DNA from: Methylophilus sp. 5
GTDB lineage: Bacteria > Pseudomonadota > Gammaproteobacteria > Burkholderiales > Methylophilaceae
Length of the DNA: 64,000 bases
NCBI RefSeq assembly: GCF_000515275.1
Contig: NZ_KI911560.1
Coordinates: 558,001 to 622,000, forward strand
Reading direction: 5' to 3'
Each line of letters starts with the position of its first letter. Position 1 is the stretch's first letter. The position numbers were made by a program, and so were the translations under genes. Below, piece after piece: positions 35,931-45,435 of this stretch. The notes beneath the pieces are model-generated. The model was not told where the DNA came from, did not search any database, and saw nothing but the letters and a program-made list of their open reading frames with translations.

Positions 35931-36833
35931 TTATGCAGGCTGCCTCAAGTACTGGTTAAAAAAATCTATGCTACGTTGCCAGGCCAGGCTCGCGGCGGCG
36001 GCATCATAACGCGGCGTTGTATCATTATTAAAGCCATGCTGGGTGCCCGCATATTGATAAGCCTGATACGCTTTACCCGCAGATTTAAGTGCCTGCTCAT
36101 AAGGTGGCCAACTGGCATTGACGCGTTCATCCTGCTCGGCAAAATGAATCAACAACGGTGATTTGATCGCAGGCACAGCTTCCAGCGGCGGTGCGCTGCC
36201 GTAAAAAGGCACCGCCGCAGCCAACCCTGGCAAGCGCGTAGCCAGGAGATTGGCAATACCGCCGCCATAGCAAAAACCAATCACGCCCACCTTGCCATTA
36301 CTCTCTGGTAGTTGTTTCAGCCAATCAAAAGCAGCCATAAAATCCTCATGCACCTTGGGCTGCTCTAATTGCTTGAACAACTCACGCGCCGCGTCTTCAT
36401 TACCTGGATAACCACCCAACGGAAACAAGGCGTCCGGCGCGAACACAATAAAATTTTCCAGCGCCAAACGGCGTGCGATGTCTTCAATGTGTGGATTCAA
36501 GCCCCGGTTCTCATGAATGACCAACACCGCTGGCAACGGCCCGCTGACTTTAGCTGACTTGACCAGATAGCCCTTGGCTTTGCCATAGCCTTTGGCCGAA
36601 GGAAGTTCGATGGTTTGTGTTTGCAAGCGCGGATCATTACCTGCAACTTTCTCGGCATATGCAAACTGAGGGCTCAAGGCTTCGAGCAAGCCCACTGCCG
36701 TAAACGCACCAGCAAAGCGGGTCGCGCTGGATAGAAATTCACGCCGGTCTATATCCCCATGCACCAGCTTATCAAACAGGCGTAGCGCTTCCGGGTGAAA
36801 GTCGTTTGCGGTGTATTGTGGACGATTGGACAT
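35931..36833 (-). CDS. dienelactone-hydrolase family protein with Tat-like signal
   Basis: 300 residues. A twin-arginine-like signal (DRREFLSSATRFAGAF, about 29-44) precedes an alpha/beta hydrolase. The nucleophile is Cys in GFCYGGG (about 184-190), with FAEQDERV carrying the aspartate and GTQHGFNND the histidine, the Cys-Asp-His triad of dienelactone hydrolases. Periplasmic location is inferred from the signal. The substrate is unknown; opening of a lactone made by an oxygenase is possible given the locus, but not shown. Confidence 0.85.
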   Translation of the reverse strand: MSNRPQYTANDFHPEALRLFDKLVHGDIDRREFLSSATRFAGAFTAVGLLEALSPQFAYAEKVAGNDPRLQTQTIELPSAKGYGKAKGYLVKSAKVSGPLPAVLVIHENRGLNPHIEDIARRLALENFIVFAPDALFPLGGYPGNEDAARELFKQLEQPKVHEDFMAAFDWLKQLPESNGKVGVIGFCYGGGIANLLATRLPGLAAAVPFYGSAPPLEAVPAIKSPLLIHFAEQDERVNASWPPYEQALKSAGKAYQAYQYAGTQHGFNNDTTPRYDAAAASLAWQRSIDFFNQYLRQPA

Positions 36834-36911
36834 TTGATAAATCTCCTGGAAACTTAAACACTTTTAGATAACCAAAAATTGGCGACAAGAACAGAACTAT
36901 AGATGCGAGCG

Positions 36912-37559
36912 TTAGAACAGCACATACTCGAACGCCCAAAAATGTTGCCAAGTATGAAATTCAAACTGTATAGCTGAAAAGCTGACGGCGCTACGTAGCT
37001 CCTGCTCTGTGAAAAAGTTTTTCAAAATGCGATGGGCGGTGCCATCTTCCAAACGGCGGATTTGATAAGTATTTCCCCATGCATCTTGCTCGCTGATTGG
37101 CGTGCTACTACCTTCAACATATCGATTATCCAAAAAGACAACACGTGCGCCTGGCAGCAATGCCTGATGGAGTGTATTTAGGAATAGGCCAAGATTTTCA
37201 CGCGGCACGTGAGAAAGCCAAAACCCGGCAAAAGCAGCAGAAAAATGGCCTGGACTAACGGCTGGTCGATACGCATCACCAATCATAAATTGCACATGTG
37301 AAGCCGAGATACGTGTACTCGCAATCGCGAGTGTCTCAGGCGAAGTATCAATCGCGACCAACTCGCAAACAACGGGCTCTAAAAATTGCGTCCAATAGCC
37401 AGTGCCGCAAGCAATTTCAATCATGCTCGAGCCCTTAAACACAGTTGGTAACCAGCGCTCAATTTCTCTTAAATCTGACTGACGCTCCGGTTTTAAATAA
37501 ACACGATCATATTCTGTTGCCCTCGCTGAGTAATACGACTCTATCGTGGCAATGTTCAT
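36912..37559 (-). CDS. class I SAM-dependent methyltransferase
   Basis: 215 residues. The SAM-binding motif reads MIEIACGTGYWTQFL (about 45-59), then LVAIDTSPETLAIA. The ATG at 37559 has GAGG upstream; a TTG at 37577 would overlap the membrane-protein gene by 4 bp. Acceptor unknown. It pairs with the upstream membrane-protein gene in one unit. Confidence 0.82.
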   Translation of the reverse strand: MNIATIESYYSARATEYDRVYLKPERQSDLREIERWLPTVFKGSSMIEIACGTGYWTQFLEPVVCELVAIDTSPETLAIASTRISASHVQFMIGDAYRPAVSPGHFSAAFAGFWLSHVPRENLGLFLNTLHQALLPGARVVFLDNRYVEGSSTPISEQDAWGNTYQIRRLEDGTAHRILKNFFTEQELRSAVSFSAIQFEFHTWQHFWAFEYVLF

Positions 37560-37573
37560 CTGCGTCCTCACAT

Positions 37574-38125
37574 TCAACTAGGTCGATAACTCCAACGTGG
37601 AATCCATAACAAAGCGACTAAAGCGATCAAGGCAGCGATCACAGTCAGCCAAACAATCGCCGGATGCTCTGCGATGCGATCAGGATAGATTTTAATCACA
37701 GCACCCAAACCCATGGCGTGATTGCCCGCAACCAAAGCGACGGCGGCAAATGCCTGAAAGCGTCTTGCTTTATTCGCCTCCAGCGCCCACCTAGGGTCGG
37801 TGTTATAACTTGGCAAACTTTCATTGGCATTTTCAAGCTGCTCAAGCTCTGAAAGAAACTGGCGCAAGTTAGTAATGGCGCGCTCGGCTTTGTAGCTCAG
37901 AAAAGCCAGGCAGATAGAGGCCAATGGAAAACCAAGTACCAGCCATTCGATTGGTAACGGGCTAGCCCCTGCACCTGGCTTCAAAGCCACTAACGCCGCC
38001 AACAAGCTGACAGTCAGCGTTACGAATAGTGCGAGCGCTTGCTGGCGCTGCGCAATTCTGACGTTAATTTCCTGATAAGCGGCGATAAACCGGTAATTGG
38101 CATCTACAATTTGTTTGGCGCTCAT
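37574..38125 (-). CDS. hypothetical membrane protein
   Basis: 183 residues, not recognised. About four hydrophobic segments (near 30-48, 60-76, 123-145 and 155-175) with a charged middle (about 78-120, AERAITNLRQFLSELEQLEN) that may be cytosolic and coiled. It sits just upstream of the methyltransferase gene on the same strand. No function is offered. Confidence 0.65.
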   Translation of the reverse strand: MSAKQIVDANYRFIAAYQEINVRIAQRQQALALFVTLTVSLLAALVALKPGAGASPLPIEWLVLGFPLASICLAFLSYKAERAITNLRQFLSELEQLENANESLPSYNTDPRWALEANKARRFQAFAAVALVAGNHAMGLGAVIKIYPDRIAEHPAIVWLTVIAALIALVALLWIPRWSYRPS

Positions 38126-38209
38126 GACTTTGTGATGGTAATTCTGTCCGCACTGCTAGGCTAAAGCCCGCATGTAGCCAGTACATGAGGGTTTTGCGAA
38201 CAAACAGAG

Positions 38210-39370
38210 TTAAGCGACAGCGCGCAAGTTACTTGCACCTGATTTGCCACGCACCAGCGGCAACACTTCTTCGCCTACACGGTAAGCTTCTTCGAGGTGC
38301 GGAGTACTGGCCAAAATAAAGGCATCCGTGCCGAGCTGCACCAGCTCATCCAGCCTGGCCGCCACATTCTCATAACTACCAACAATACCCAACGTCTGGC
38401 CACCACGGAGCAGGCTGAAACCCGTCCAGATATTGGGTGAGAGGATAAAGTCCTTATAGCTGTTAATGGTCTGTGGACGCAGGCCACGTTGGCGGTTGGC
38501 GCCGACAGAATCGCCAGCATTTTGTGCTTTGTAGCGGTCCAGCACTTCTTTGGGGATATTCTCAAAGCCACGGCTGACTTCACGCCAGGCTTCTTCCTCG
38601 GTTGGGCGCGCGACAATATCCACACGAATGGAGCACTTGATCTTGCGACCCAGGTGATCAGTACGTTCCTTCACTCGGGCGAATTTCTCTTTGATTAAAT
38701 CCAAAGGTTCCAGCCATGACAAATAGTAATCGGCATGTTTGGAGGCCGACGCCAGCGCCGCATCAGAAGAGCCGGAGAAATAAATTTCCGGATATTCTTC
38801 TTTAGACAGCGGGTCAGGCAAGCCGGCATCCTCCACCTGGTAAAACTGGCCATTGTAAGAGAACGGGCCACCCGCCCAGATGCCTTTAAGTACGTCTAAA
38901 AACTCGGTGGTACGGCCATAACGGTCGTCGTGCTTGACCGGGTCTCCCCACCACAACTGTGACGGGCCACCGCCACCGGTAATGACGTTATACAGCGCAC
39001 GGCCGCCGGTGGCTCGTTGCAAGCTGGCAGTCATGCGTGCAGCCACCACCGGGTTAAGAAAGCCTGGTTGGAAAGGGATCATAAAGCGGAAGTTCTTAGT
39101 CTCACGCGCCAAAAATGCAGCAATCACCCATGGCTCATCGGTGTTAGGGAAAGAAGGAATCAAGCCCCCCTGAAAGCCAGAAATTTCAGCGGCACGCGCG
39201 ATCTCTGCCAGATAGTCGATGTAGGTAAAACCATCGTCACCACCACCGCCCAGCCCACTCAGCGTTTTGTTATCGTTGCCGGGAAACCAGTCGCCGCGAA
39301 ACGGATCACGTGCGCGATGTGAACCGGGTTCACCATGGGTTGGAATCCTCCAAAAAACATCTATGCTCAT
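38210..39370 (-). CDS. LLM-class flavin monooxygenase (SsuD-like)
   Basis: 386 residues of the bacterial-luciferase-like family, close in layout to FMNH2-dependent alkanesulfonate monooxygenase SsuD. Motifs: SIDVFWRIPTHGEPGSHR at the N-terminus, YIDYLAEIARAAEISGFQGGLIPS, NPVVAARMTASLQRATGGRALYNVITGG, then RTTEFLDVLKGIW and IYFSGSSDAALASASKHADYYL. These enzymes cleave C-S bonds to give sulfite plus an aldehyde. The gene is 20 bp behind a second LLM gene under one sigma-54-type promoter. The exact sulfonate or sulfone is not determined. Confidence 0.85.
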   Translation of the reverse strand: MSIDVFWRIPTHGEPGSHRARDPFRGDWFPGNDNKTLSGLGGGGDDGFTYIDYLAEIARAAEISGFQGGLIPSFPNTDEPWVIAAFLARETKNFRFMIPFQPGFLNPVVAARMTASLQRATGGRALYNVITGGGGPSQLWWGDPVKHDDRYGRTTEFLDVLKGIWAGGPFSYNGQFYQVEDAGLPDPLSKEEYPEIYFSGSSDAALASASKHADYYLSWLEPLDLIKEKFARVKERTDHLGRKIKCSIRVDIVARPTEEEAWREVSRGFENIPKEVLDRYKAQNAGDSVGANRQRGLRPQTINSYKDFILSPNIWTGFSLLRGGQTLGIVGSYENVAARLDELVQLGTDAFILASTPHLEEAYRVGEEVLPLVRGKSGASNLRAVA

Positions 39371-39390
39371 TCTTTTCTCCTTATGAATAC

Positions 39391-40455
39391 TTATGCGGCT
39401 TGCTTGTGCGCAGGGTTAGTTAACTGGCGCACCAGCGGCAACACATGCGTGCCTACACGATAAGCCTCTTCAAAATGCGGCACTGCCGCCAGCACAAATT
39501 GCGTCACGCCCAGCTGCGCGTAGTCTGCCAATGCAGCGGCCACTTCGTCATAACTACCAATTAATGAAGCCTGCGCACCGGTGTGCTGCTCAGAAAAGCC
39601 TGGCCACAACAATGGCGTATCATCTGCAGGAATGTCCGCGCCGGTTTGGGCAAGAAAACGCTTGGCATCTTCCAACGCTTCGTCACGGCTTTCACGGGCA
39701 AGCACATCAATGCGTAAAGCAAACCCGACTGCACGCCCTGCTGCCGCTTTGCGGTAATCGGCGATTTGTTGCGCAAGGGCATCATGGCTCACGGCATCCA
39801 GCACATGCACATCGGCATGCTTGGCGGATAACGCAACTTGCGCAGCGCTATTGCCCCCTAAATAAATGCCAGGCACCTCGCGGTCAGACAACGGCCCCTG
39901 AAAACCGCCATCTTGTACCTCAAAAAAGCGGCCAACAAAATTAAACGGGAAGGTCGTTAACACGCCTTTGGCCACTGTAATAAACTCATCAATACGCGCC
40001 AAAATATCTTGTTTAGGCACAAAATCGCCCAATTGCTTGCGGGTATGCTCGTCGCTGCTGCCTTCAGTGATATGCCAGGCAAAGCGGCCGCCGGTATATC
40101 GCTGAAAACTCACGGCATTTTTGGCGGCGTAAACAGCAGAGCCGCGCGAAGCATCAAACTGGGTGAGTAATTTTAGGCGTTGTGTACTGCGTGCCACATA
40201 ACCGGCTACAATCCAGGGCTCTTCGCCCTGCGGATGATCAGGAATAAAAATGCCATTAAAGCCTGAGAGATCAGCCGCTTTGGTGACCTGGTGAATGTAG
40301 TCAAAATAGCTGAACGCATTACGGCGCGGGTCAGTCACACCGTTGCCAAAGACGGGATAGTTTGGATCCGAGGCTTCACCACGGCGCTGTTTGGTGGCAT
40401 TGCCATAGCGCGCATCGCCAGCCGTGGGTAATTGCCAATAAAATTGATTAGCCAT
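39391..40455 (-). CDS. LLM-class flavin monooxygenase, SsuD-like paralogue
   Basis: 354 residues. The same family as its downstream neighbour but clearly different: FYWQLPTAGDARYGNATKQRRG at the N-terminus, YIHQVTKAADLSGFNGIFIPDHP, NAVSFQRYTGGRFAWHITEGSSDE, and IYLGGNSAAQVALSAKHADVHV. It is the first gene after the sigma-54-type promoter at 40522-40537. Having two distinct monooxygenases in one operon suggests two substrates or successive steps. A reduced-flavin supplier is needed; the nitroreductase at 41255 is a candidate. Confidence 0.85.
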   Translation of the reverse strand: MANQFYWQLPTAGDARYGNATKQRRGEASDPNYPVFGNGVTDPRRNAFSYFDYIHQVTKAADLSGFNGIFIPDHPQGEEPWIVAGYVARSTQRLKLLTQFDASRGSAVYAAKNAVSFQRYTGGRFAWHITEGSSDEHTRKQLGDFVPKQDILARIDEFITVAKGVLTTFPFNFVGRFFEVQDGGFQGPLSDREVPGIYLGGNSAAQVALSAKHADVHVLDAVSHDALAQQIADYRKAAAGRAVGFALRIDVLARESRDEALEDAKRFLAQTGADIPADDTPLLWPGFSEQHTGAQASLIGSYDEVAAALADYAQLGVTQFVLAAVPHFEEAYRVGTHVLPLVRQLTNPAHKQAA

Positions 40456-40521
40456 TATGTTTCTCCTTCGTTGTGCAAGCAGCCTGTGCTTGCCCGTTGC
40501 AAATATCTACAAAGCATTATT

Positions 40522-40537
40522 TGCATGTTCCATGCCA
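40522..40537 (-). promoter_or_regulatory. sigma-54-type promoter of the LLM pair
   Basis: On the minus strand, TGGCATGGAACATGCA: GG and GC are separated by exactly ten bases, as in -24/-12 promoters. The expected transcript start is about 55 bp before the ATG at 40455. Confidence 0.65.
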
Positions 40538-40653
40538 ACTGTTGGCGCAGAACAAAAAAGGAGAATAAAATCCTATCCTACTGAATATTAAGCACAATTA
40601 AACATACAAAGAATGCCACTCATCAGCAGACAGCCTCAAAAAAGCAACAGTAT

Positions 40654-40669
40654 TGTTGATTAATCAACA
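40654..40669. promoter_or_regulatory. enhancer-like palindrome TGTTGA-N4-TCAACA
   Basis: A perfect 16-bp palindrome, one base per half different from TGTTGC-N4-GCAACA. It lies about 117 bp upstream of the LLM promoter. Further half sites are at 40643-40648 (GCAACA) and 40677-40682 (TGTTGC). Confidence 0.6.
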
Positions 40670-40750
40670 TTTACCATGTTGCAAGTGTTGTTATTACAAC
40701 TACAGTAGGCAGCCAGACGTCTGCACGCATGCTTCATTAAGAATTGGGCA

Positions 40751-41230
40751 TCAGTATCCAAACCGATATTTTTCTATTAACTGACGGTTGGCGCTATATG
40801 GCACAAGCAGATAGCCGCCTATCTCTTTAAGCACCTGCTGCTCAAGTACGCCGACAATCACCTCAACACCTGCGGCCTTGAGGATTTCAACACCAGCACC
40901 CGCATTGCGAGGGTCAGGATCCAGCGTGGCGATGACCACACGTTTAATACCACTGGCCGCCAGCGCTTGTGCACACGATGGCGTTCTGCCATGAAATGCA
41001 CACGGCTCCAGCGTCACATAGGCCGTCACCTCAGACAAATCACCTGCAACTCTGGCAAGCGCCATGGCTTCTGCATGATGCTTGCCAGGCGGCTGGGTAT
41101 AGCCGCTAGCAACCACTCTGCCCTCTTTCACCAATACGCAACCCACGGGCGGATTGGGGCGGCACGCAGGCCATGCCTGGCGGCCTACGCGCAGGGCATG
41201 GTGCATAAAGTATTCGCAGAATGAAGACAC
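40751..41230 (-). CDS. stand-alone RibD-type deaminase domain
   Basis: 159 residues matching only the deaminase half of RibD (the reductase half is absent). RPNPPVGCVLVKEGRVVASG is the substrate region; the zinc site is H52-A-E54 with C77 and C86 (LEPCAFHGRTPSCAQAL). It would deaminate a pyrimidine of riboflavin synthesis or a related compound. Normal RibD is about 360 residues and encoded near ribE/ribBA, not here. Being 24 bp from a flavin-dependent nitroreductase and beside several FMN monooxygenases, it may raise flavin supply or act on a pathway substrate; both are inferences. Confidence 0.8.
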   Translation of the reverse strand: MSSFCEYFMHHALRVGRQAWPACRPNPPVGCVLVKEGRVVASGYTQPPGKHHAEAMALARVAGDLSEVTAYVTLEPCAFHGRTPSCAQALAASGIKRVVIATLDPDPRNAGAGVEILKAAGVEVIVGVLEQQVLKEIGGYLLVPYSANRQLIEKYRFGY

Positions 41231-41254
41231 AATGATGATGCTCCCGTGAAATGA

Positions 41255-41857
41255 TTATTCAGCGAAGCTAAACTTCCCTTCGGCAATAAACTTTTCGACA
41301 GGTTGTCTAGGCGTAGGTTGCTCGCGTTCATGAAAGTCTTCGGGCAACACCGACTTATCCGCCTGCTTGCCCACCGCGATCAAAATTTCTACCTGATAGC
41401 CCTCTGGCACGCCTAATACGTCTGGCGCGGCATCGCGGTTAAAACCACCAATAGCACGCGTATGCCAACCAAGCTGATAGGCTTGAAAAGCCAGGCTGGC
41501 CCATGCCGCACCGGCATCTAAAGAATGGTTTTTTAATGGCGATGGCGTTGTTTCACCTGGACGCACATGCGTTTTTTTAGACACCAGAGCAATCAGCACC
41601 GCTGCACGATTGACCCAGCGCTGGTTGTTTTCGTTGAGTAAAGCAAACAAATCGCCCCAGTGCGCAGAGCCATTCTTGGTATAGATAAAGCGCCAGGGCT
41701 GGGAGTTATTGGCCGAAGGTGCCCAACGCGCGGCCTCAAACAGGCTGAGCAAGGTGGTGTCATCAATGGTGTCGCCGGTATAGGCACGCGGCGACCAGCG
41801 GTCGGTAAAAATAGGCGCAATATCATGTTGCGCCTGTCTAGTGCTAGTTTGTGTCAT
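41255..41857 (-). CDS. nitroreductase-family flavoprotein
   Basis: 200 residues. FTDRWSPRAYTGDTI (about 17-31), ARWAPSANNSQPWRFIYT (about 43-60) and GAAWASLAFQAYQLGWHTRAIGGF are the FMN-binding segments of the nitroreductase fold. Such enzymes use NAD(P)H to reduce FMN, nitro groups or quinones. In this locus it is the best visible candidate to deliver FMNH2 to the LLM monooxygenases. It lies 103 bp after the Yej-like binding-protein gene and 24 bp before the RibD-like gene. Confidence 0.85.
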   Translation of the reverse strand: MTQTSTRQAQHDIAPIFTDRWSPRAYTGDTIDDTTLLSLFEAARWAPSANNSQPWRFIYTKNGSAHWGDLFALLNENNQRWVNRAAVLIALVSKKTHVRPGETTPSPLKNHSLDAGAAWASLAFQAYQLGWHTRAIGGFNRDAAPDVLGVPEGYQVEILIAVGKQADKSVLPEDFHEREQPTPRQPVEKFIAEGKFSFAE

Positions 41858-41960
41858 ATCATGCTCCTGATGTTGGGGTGCGCGGGCAAACGGCCTGCGC
41901 AGTCACGGGTTGTATGTGGGTGAGCCGCACGGCATCACCATACTTTTATTTTTGCGGCGT

Positions 41961-43817
41961 TTACTTTTTGGCTGCATCGCTATCCCACCAATAGGCCAGT
42001 GCCCACTCTTGCGCGCCGTAATATTTGGGCAGCACTTCAGGCCGCTGCAACCGGTGGTGATAGATAAGATAATGCTTGGTGAGATAGCGCCACGGAATCA
42101 CGTAATGGCTGTGTATTAACACGCGATCAAGTGCATGCGCGGCCACCTCCAGTGCGTGCTGGCTGTCTGCATTCAGTAGTTTCTGGATCAGCGCATCCAC
42201 CACGGCTGACTTCACGCCAATCAGATTCTCAGCACCTGGTTTATCTGCATCCTGGCTATTAAAATTGCGCCAAAGCTCGGCGCCAGGCATCCTGCCCTCG
42301 CGTAACGCAATCGTCGTATAGTCATAATCAAACTTATTCATCTGGCTACGTGCCGTAGCGGCATCAGAAACGCGCTTGACGACAATCATCCCCAGCTTTG
42401 TCATGTTCAGGCATACCGGATCCATATAAGGTGTCTGGCCGCGGTTAGCAAACGTAACCTCGATGACAAAAGGCTCACCTTTAGCGTTACGCAACACACC
42501 ATCGCGATTATGCCAACCTGCTTGCCCAAGCAGCGCCAATGCCTTGGTCAGACTTTGGCGCACGCTGCCAGGCGGGGTGGTATTCGGTTGTTGCAGCATA
42601 GGGCCAAATACCTCGGCCGGTAACTGCTGTCGATAAGGTTCCAGAATCGCCAGTTCTTCGGCACTTGGTACACCTGTTGCCGCCAACGGGCTGTAGGCAA
42701 AGTAGCTATTCACACGTTTGAACTCGTTATCAAAGATTTTCTGGTTCATAAACTCAAAATCCATGGCGTAATTCAAGGCCTGACGCACGCGAGCATCCTT
42801 AAATTTTTCGCGACGCAAATTCACAATCCAACCGTTCATGGCCACCGGGTTTTGGTGCGGCACGAGCGCTTTCACCAGCTCGCCTTGGTCAAAACGCTTG
42901 CCGATATACTGGCAGCACCAATAGCGCATTTTGTTTTCACTCAAAAAATCAAAGTCTCCGGCGCGCAAGGCTGCCACCATAGTGTCGGTATCTTTATAAA
43001 TGCGGTACACCACACGCTCAAAGTTATAGGTGCCGCGCCGGGCCGGGATATTGGCACCCCAGTAGTTTGGGTTTCTACGATAAGTCACCGCCTGGCCGCT
43101 GACGGCGCGCTCAATCACATAAGGGCCGGAGGTAATAGGCGCCTCAAGCCCGATTTTATTAAAAGGCACGCGGCTGCCATCCGGCTGCAAGCCCCACTTG
43201 GGTGAAAACACTGGCAGGCTGCCCGCCACAAACGACAAATCGCGGCCCTTGCGTTTAAACTCAAAAAGCACGGTGTGTGCATCAATCATGGTGACCGCTT
43301 TAATCTCTGCAAAATAAGCCTTAAAACGCGGGTTCCCGCTTGGACTTGTCAGCGTCTCAAACGAATACTTAACCTCTTTGGCTGTGAGCGGATCACCATT
43401 GGAAAATTTCGCCAGCGGATTAATGTGAAACGTCACCGCGCTAAAGTCAGGCGCCAGCTTGATATCATCGGCCAGCAAACCATACTGGGTATTGATTTCA
43501 TCCAGGCTATACACGGTGAGCGTTTCAAACATCTGCTCAATCAGGCCAGGCGCCGGTTTGCCTTTGAGGCTAAACGGGTTCAATTTATCAAAGCCGCTGT
43601 TTTGGCTAATGACCGCAAACCGAATCTGCCCGCGCTTGGGTGCATTCGGGTTGGCATAGTCAAAATGTTTAAAATCAGCCGGATATTTGGGCTCGCCAAA
43701 CTGGGCCACGGCATGCGCCGACAAAGCACTATCCATAGGCAGCAAGACACCCGTCACGAAAGACAGCACCATGAGCAAGGCCCAAGGCAAGAGGGGAAGA
43801 TTGAATCGAATAGACAT
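41961..43817 (-). CDS. yejA: YejA-like periplasmic solute-binding protein
   Basis: 618 residues, an SBP_bac_5 family protein of the YejA branch. Signal peptide (about 1-33, MSIRFNLPLLPWALLMVLS). Mature motifs: FGEPKYPADFKHFDYANPNAPKRG, FDKLNPFSLKGKP, YSFETLTSPSGNP and FVEVTFANRG-like regions. YejA binds oligopeptides or peptide-like molecules. The start at 43817 puts the signal peptide at the N-terminus; a longer frame to 43943 runs into the ATPase gene. It is the last of the transporter genes, 16 bp behind the ATPase. Confidence 0.85.
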   Translation of the reverse strand: MSIRFNLPLLPWALLMVLSFVTGVLLPMDSALSAHAVAQFGEPKYPADFKHFDYANPNAPKRGQIRFAVISQNSGFDKLNPFSLKGKPAPGLIEQMFETLTVYSLDEINTQYGLLADDIKLAPDFSAVTFHINPLAKFSNGDPLTAKEVKYSFETLTSPSGNPRFKAYFAEIKAVTMIDAHTVLFEFKRKGRDLSFVAGSLPVFSPKWGLQPDGSRVPFNKIGLEAPITSGPYVIERAVSGQAVTYRRNPNYWGANIPARRGTYNFERVVYRIYKDTDTMVAALRAGDFDFLSENKMRYWCCQYIGKRFDQGELVKALVPHQNPVAMNGWIVNLRREKFKDARVRQALNYAMDFEFMNQKIFDNEFKRVNSYFAYSPLAATGVPSAEELAILEPYRQQLPAEVFGPMLQQPNTTPPGSVRQSLTKALALLGQAGWHNRDGVLRNAKGEPFVIEVTFANRGQTPYMDPVCLNMTKLGMIVVKRVSDAATARSQMNKFDYDYTTIALREGRMPGAELWRNFNSQDADKPGAENLIGVKSAVVDALIQKLLNADSQHALEVAAHALDRVLIHSHYVIPWRYLTKHYLIYHHRLQRPEVLPKYYGAQEWALAYWWDSDAAKK

Positions 43818-43833
43818 AAGGTTGTAATCTTGA

Positions 43834-45435
43834 TTAGAGCGAGGCTTGCACCAGTGATTGCGTATAAGGATGTTGTGGCGCTTGTATGATCTGCTCAGTC
43901 TCGCCAGACTCGATAATTTCGCCATCTTTGAGTACGTACACACGGTGTGCCAATGCCTGAATCACGGTCAGGTCATGGCTAATCAGCAGATAACTCAGGC
44001 CAAACTTTTTCTGCAAACTGACCAGCAGTTCGAGCACCTGTTTCTGGATAGACACATCCAGCGCAGAGGTAGGCTCATCGAGAATAACCACCTTGGGTGA
44101 CAGCACAAACGCCCGCGCAATGGCAATACGTTGCCGCTGGCCGCCAGAAAATTCATGTGGGTAAGAATCCAGCACTTGTGCACTCAAGCCGACCTCAGAC
44201 AACACCTGCACAATACGTGTATAGCGCTCTTCAGCGGTCAACGCAGGGAAATGCAACGCCAAGCCTTCGCCGACAATCTGGCGTATGGTTTGCCGCGGCG
44301 ATAACGATCCAAACGGGTCCTGAAAAACCACTTGTAACCTGGCCCGCATTTCACGCTGCAAGCGCTTGCTTAGTTGATACAGCGGTGCGCCATCGACTTC
44401 TATACTGCCCGACTTAACTTTGATCAAATTAAGCACGGCCTGCGCCAAAGTAGATTTACCCGACCCTGACTCGCCAACAATGCCCACGGTTTCGCCTTCA
44501 CGCAAGGTGACATCTGCGCCATGCAAGGCGGTAAAGCTGTGAGACTGAAACAGGCCACGCCAACCTTTGCGTGGCAATGGATACTCCACGCGCAGCTTGC
44601 GCGCCTCAAGCAACGTTTTGGCCTCGGCAGCCACTGGCAGTACATTGCGCTCGGGAATACTGTTAATGAGCTTGATGGTATAAGGGTGCCGGGGTTGCGC
44701 AAACAGGGTTTGCGTATCGGCGGTTTCTACTAGGCGGCCACGTTCCATCACCGCCACTCTATGGGCAAATTTGCGTACCAGATTGAGGTCGTGCGTAATG
44801 AGCAAAATCGCCATGCCCTGCTCGCCATTATCACGTACATCTGCCTCCTGAATCTCAATCAACAGCTTGACGATGCGGGCACGGATCGTCATATCCAGCG
44901 CGGTGGTTGGTTCGTCGGCAATGAGCAGCTTGGGTTTGCACGACAATGCCATGGCAATCATGGCGCGTTGCCGCTGCCCCCCTGACAGTTGGTGCGGATA
45001 ACTATTGATGTTTTTTTCTGGCTGGCGGATGCCTGTGCGCGTGAGCAAGGCCAGCGTTTTTTGAGTCGCCTCAGCACGTGACAACGCCTGGTGGGTGATG
45101 ATGGTTTCCACAATCTGCTCACCAATGGTGAATAAGGGGTTGAGCGCTGTCATCGGCTCCTGAAAAATCATGGCAATGTCGGCACCGCGCACACGCTGAA
45201 TATCGCGGGCAGATTTTTGCAGTAAATCATCGCCGTTAAACACGATTTTGCCACTGAGCTGCGCCGCCTCTACCAGTTTTAAAATGGACAGCGCCGTCAC
45301 TGTTTTGCCAGAACCAGACTCCCCTACCAGCGCTAGCCGCTCACCGCTATGTATGGCCAGGTTAAGTTGTTCAACCACGGTCTTTTGGTCAAAACGCGCG
45401 CTAAAATTTTCAATGGATAATAAGGCTTGTGTCAT
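43834..45435 (-). CDS. yejF: duplicated ABC ATPase of the peptide importer (YejF-like)
   Basis: 533 residues with two complete ATPase domains in one chain. First: GESGSGKTV Walker A (about 37-45), [27 protein letters not shown]. Second: GESGSGKST (about 320-328), [27 protein letters not shown]. The split ABC duplication is typical of YejF and Gsi-type systems. It powers uptake through the YejB and YejE-like permeases, whose genes overlap or adjoin it (4-bp overlap with yejE). Confidence 0.9.
   Translation of the reverse strand: MTQALLSIENFSARFDQKTVVEQLNLAIHSGERLALVGESGSGKTVTALSILKLVEAAQLSGKIVFNGDDLLQKSARDIQRVRGADIAMIFQEPMTALNPLFTIGEQIVETIITHQALSRAEATQKTLALLTRTGIRQPEKNINSYPHQLSGGQRQRAMIAMALSCKPKLLIADEPTTALDMTIRARIVKLLIEIQEADVRDNGEQGMAILLITHDLNLVRKFAHRVAVMERGRLVETADTQTLFAQPRHPYTIKLINSIPERNVLPVAAEAKTLLEARKLRVEYPLPRKGWRGLFQSHSFTALHGADVTLREGETVGIVGESGSGKSTLAQAVLNLIKVKSGSIEVDGAPLYQLSKRLQREMRARLQVVFQDPFGSLSPRQTIRQIVGEGLALHFPALTAEERYTRIVQVLSEVGLSAQVLDSYPHEFSGGQRQRIAIARAFVLSPKVVILDEPTSALDVSIQKQVLELLVSLQKKFGLSYLLISHDLTVIQALAHRVYVLKDGEIIESGETEQIIQAPQHPYTQSLVQASL

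Noticed and set aside
43275..43889. 204-residue plus-strand frame
   Set aside because: Antisense to yejA and the end of yejF.
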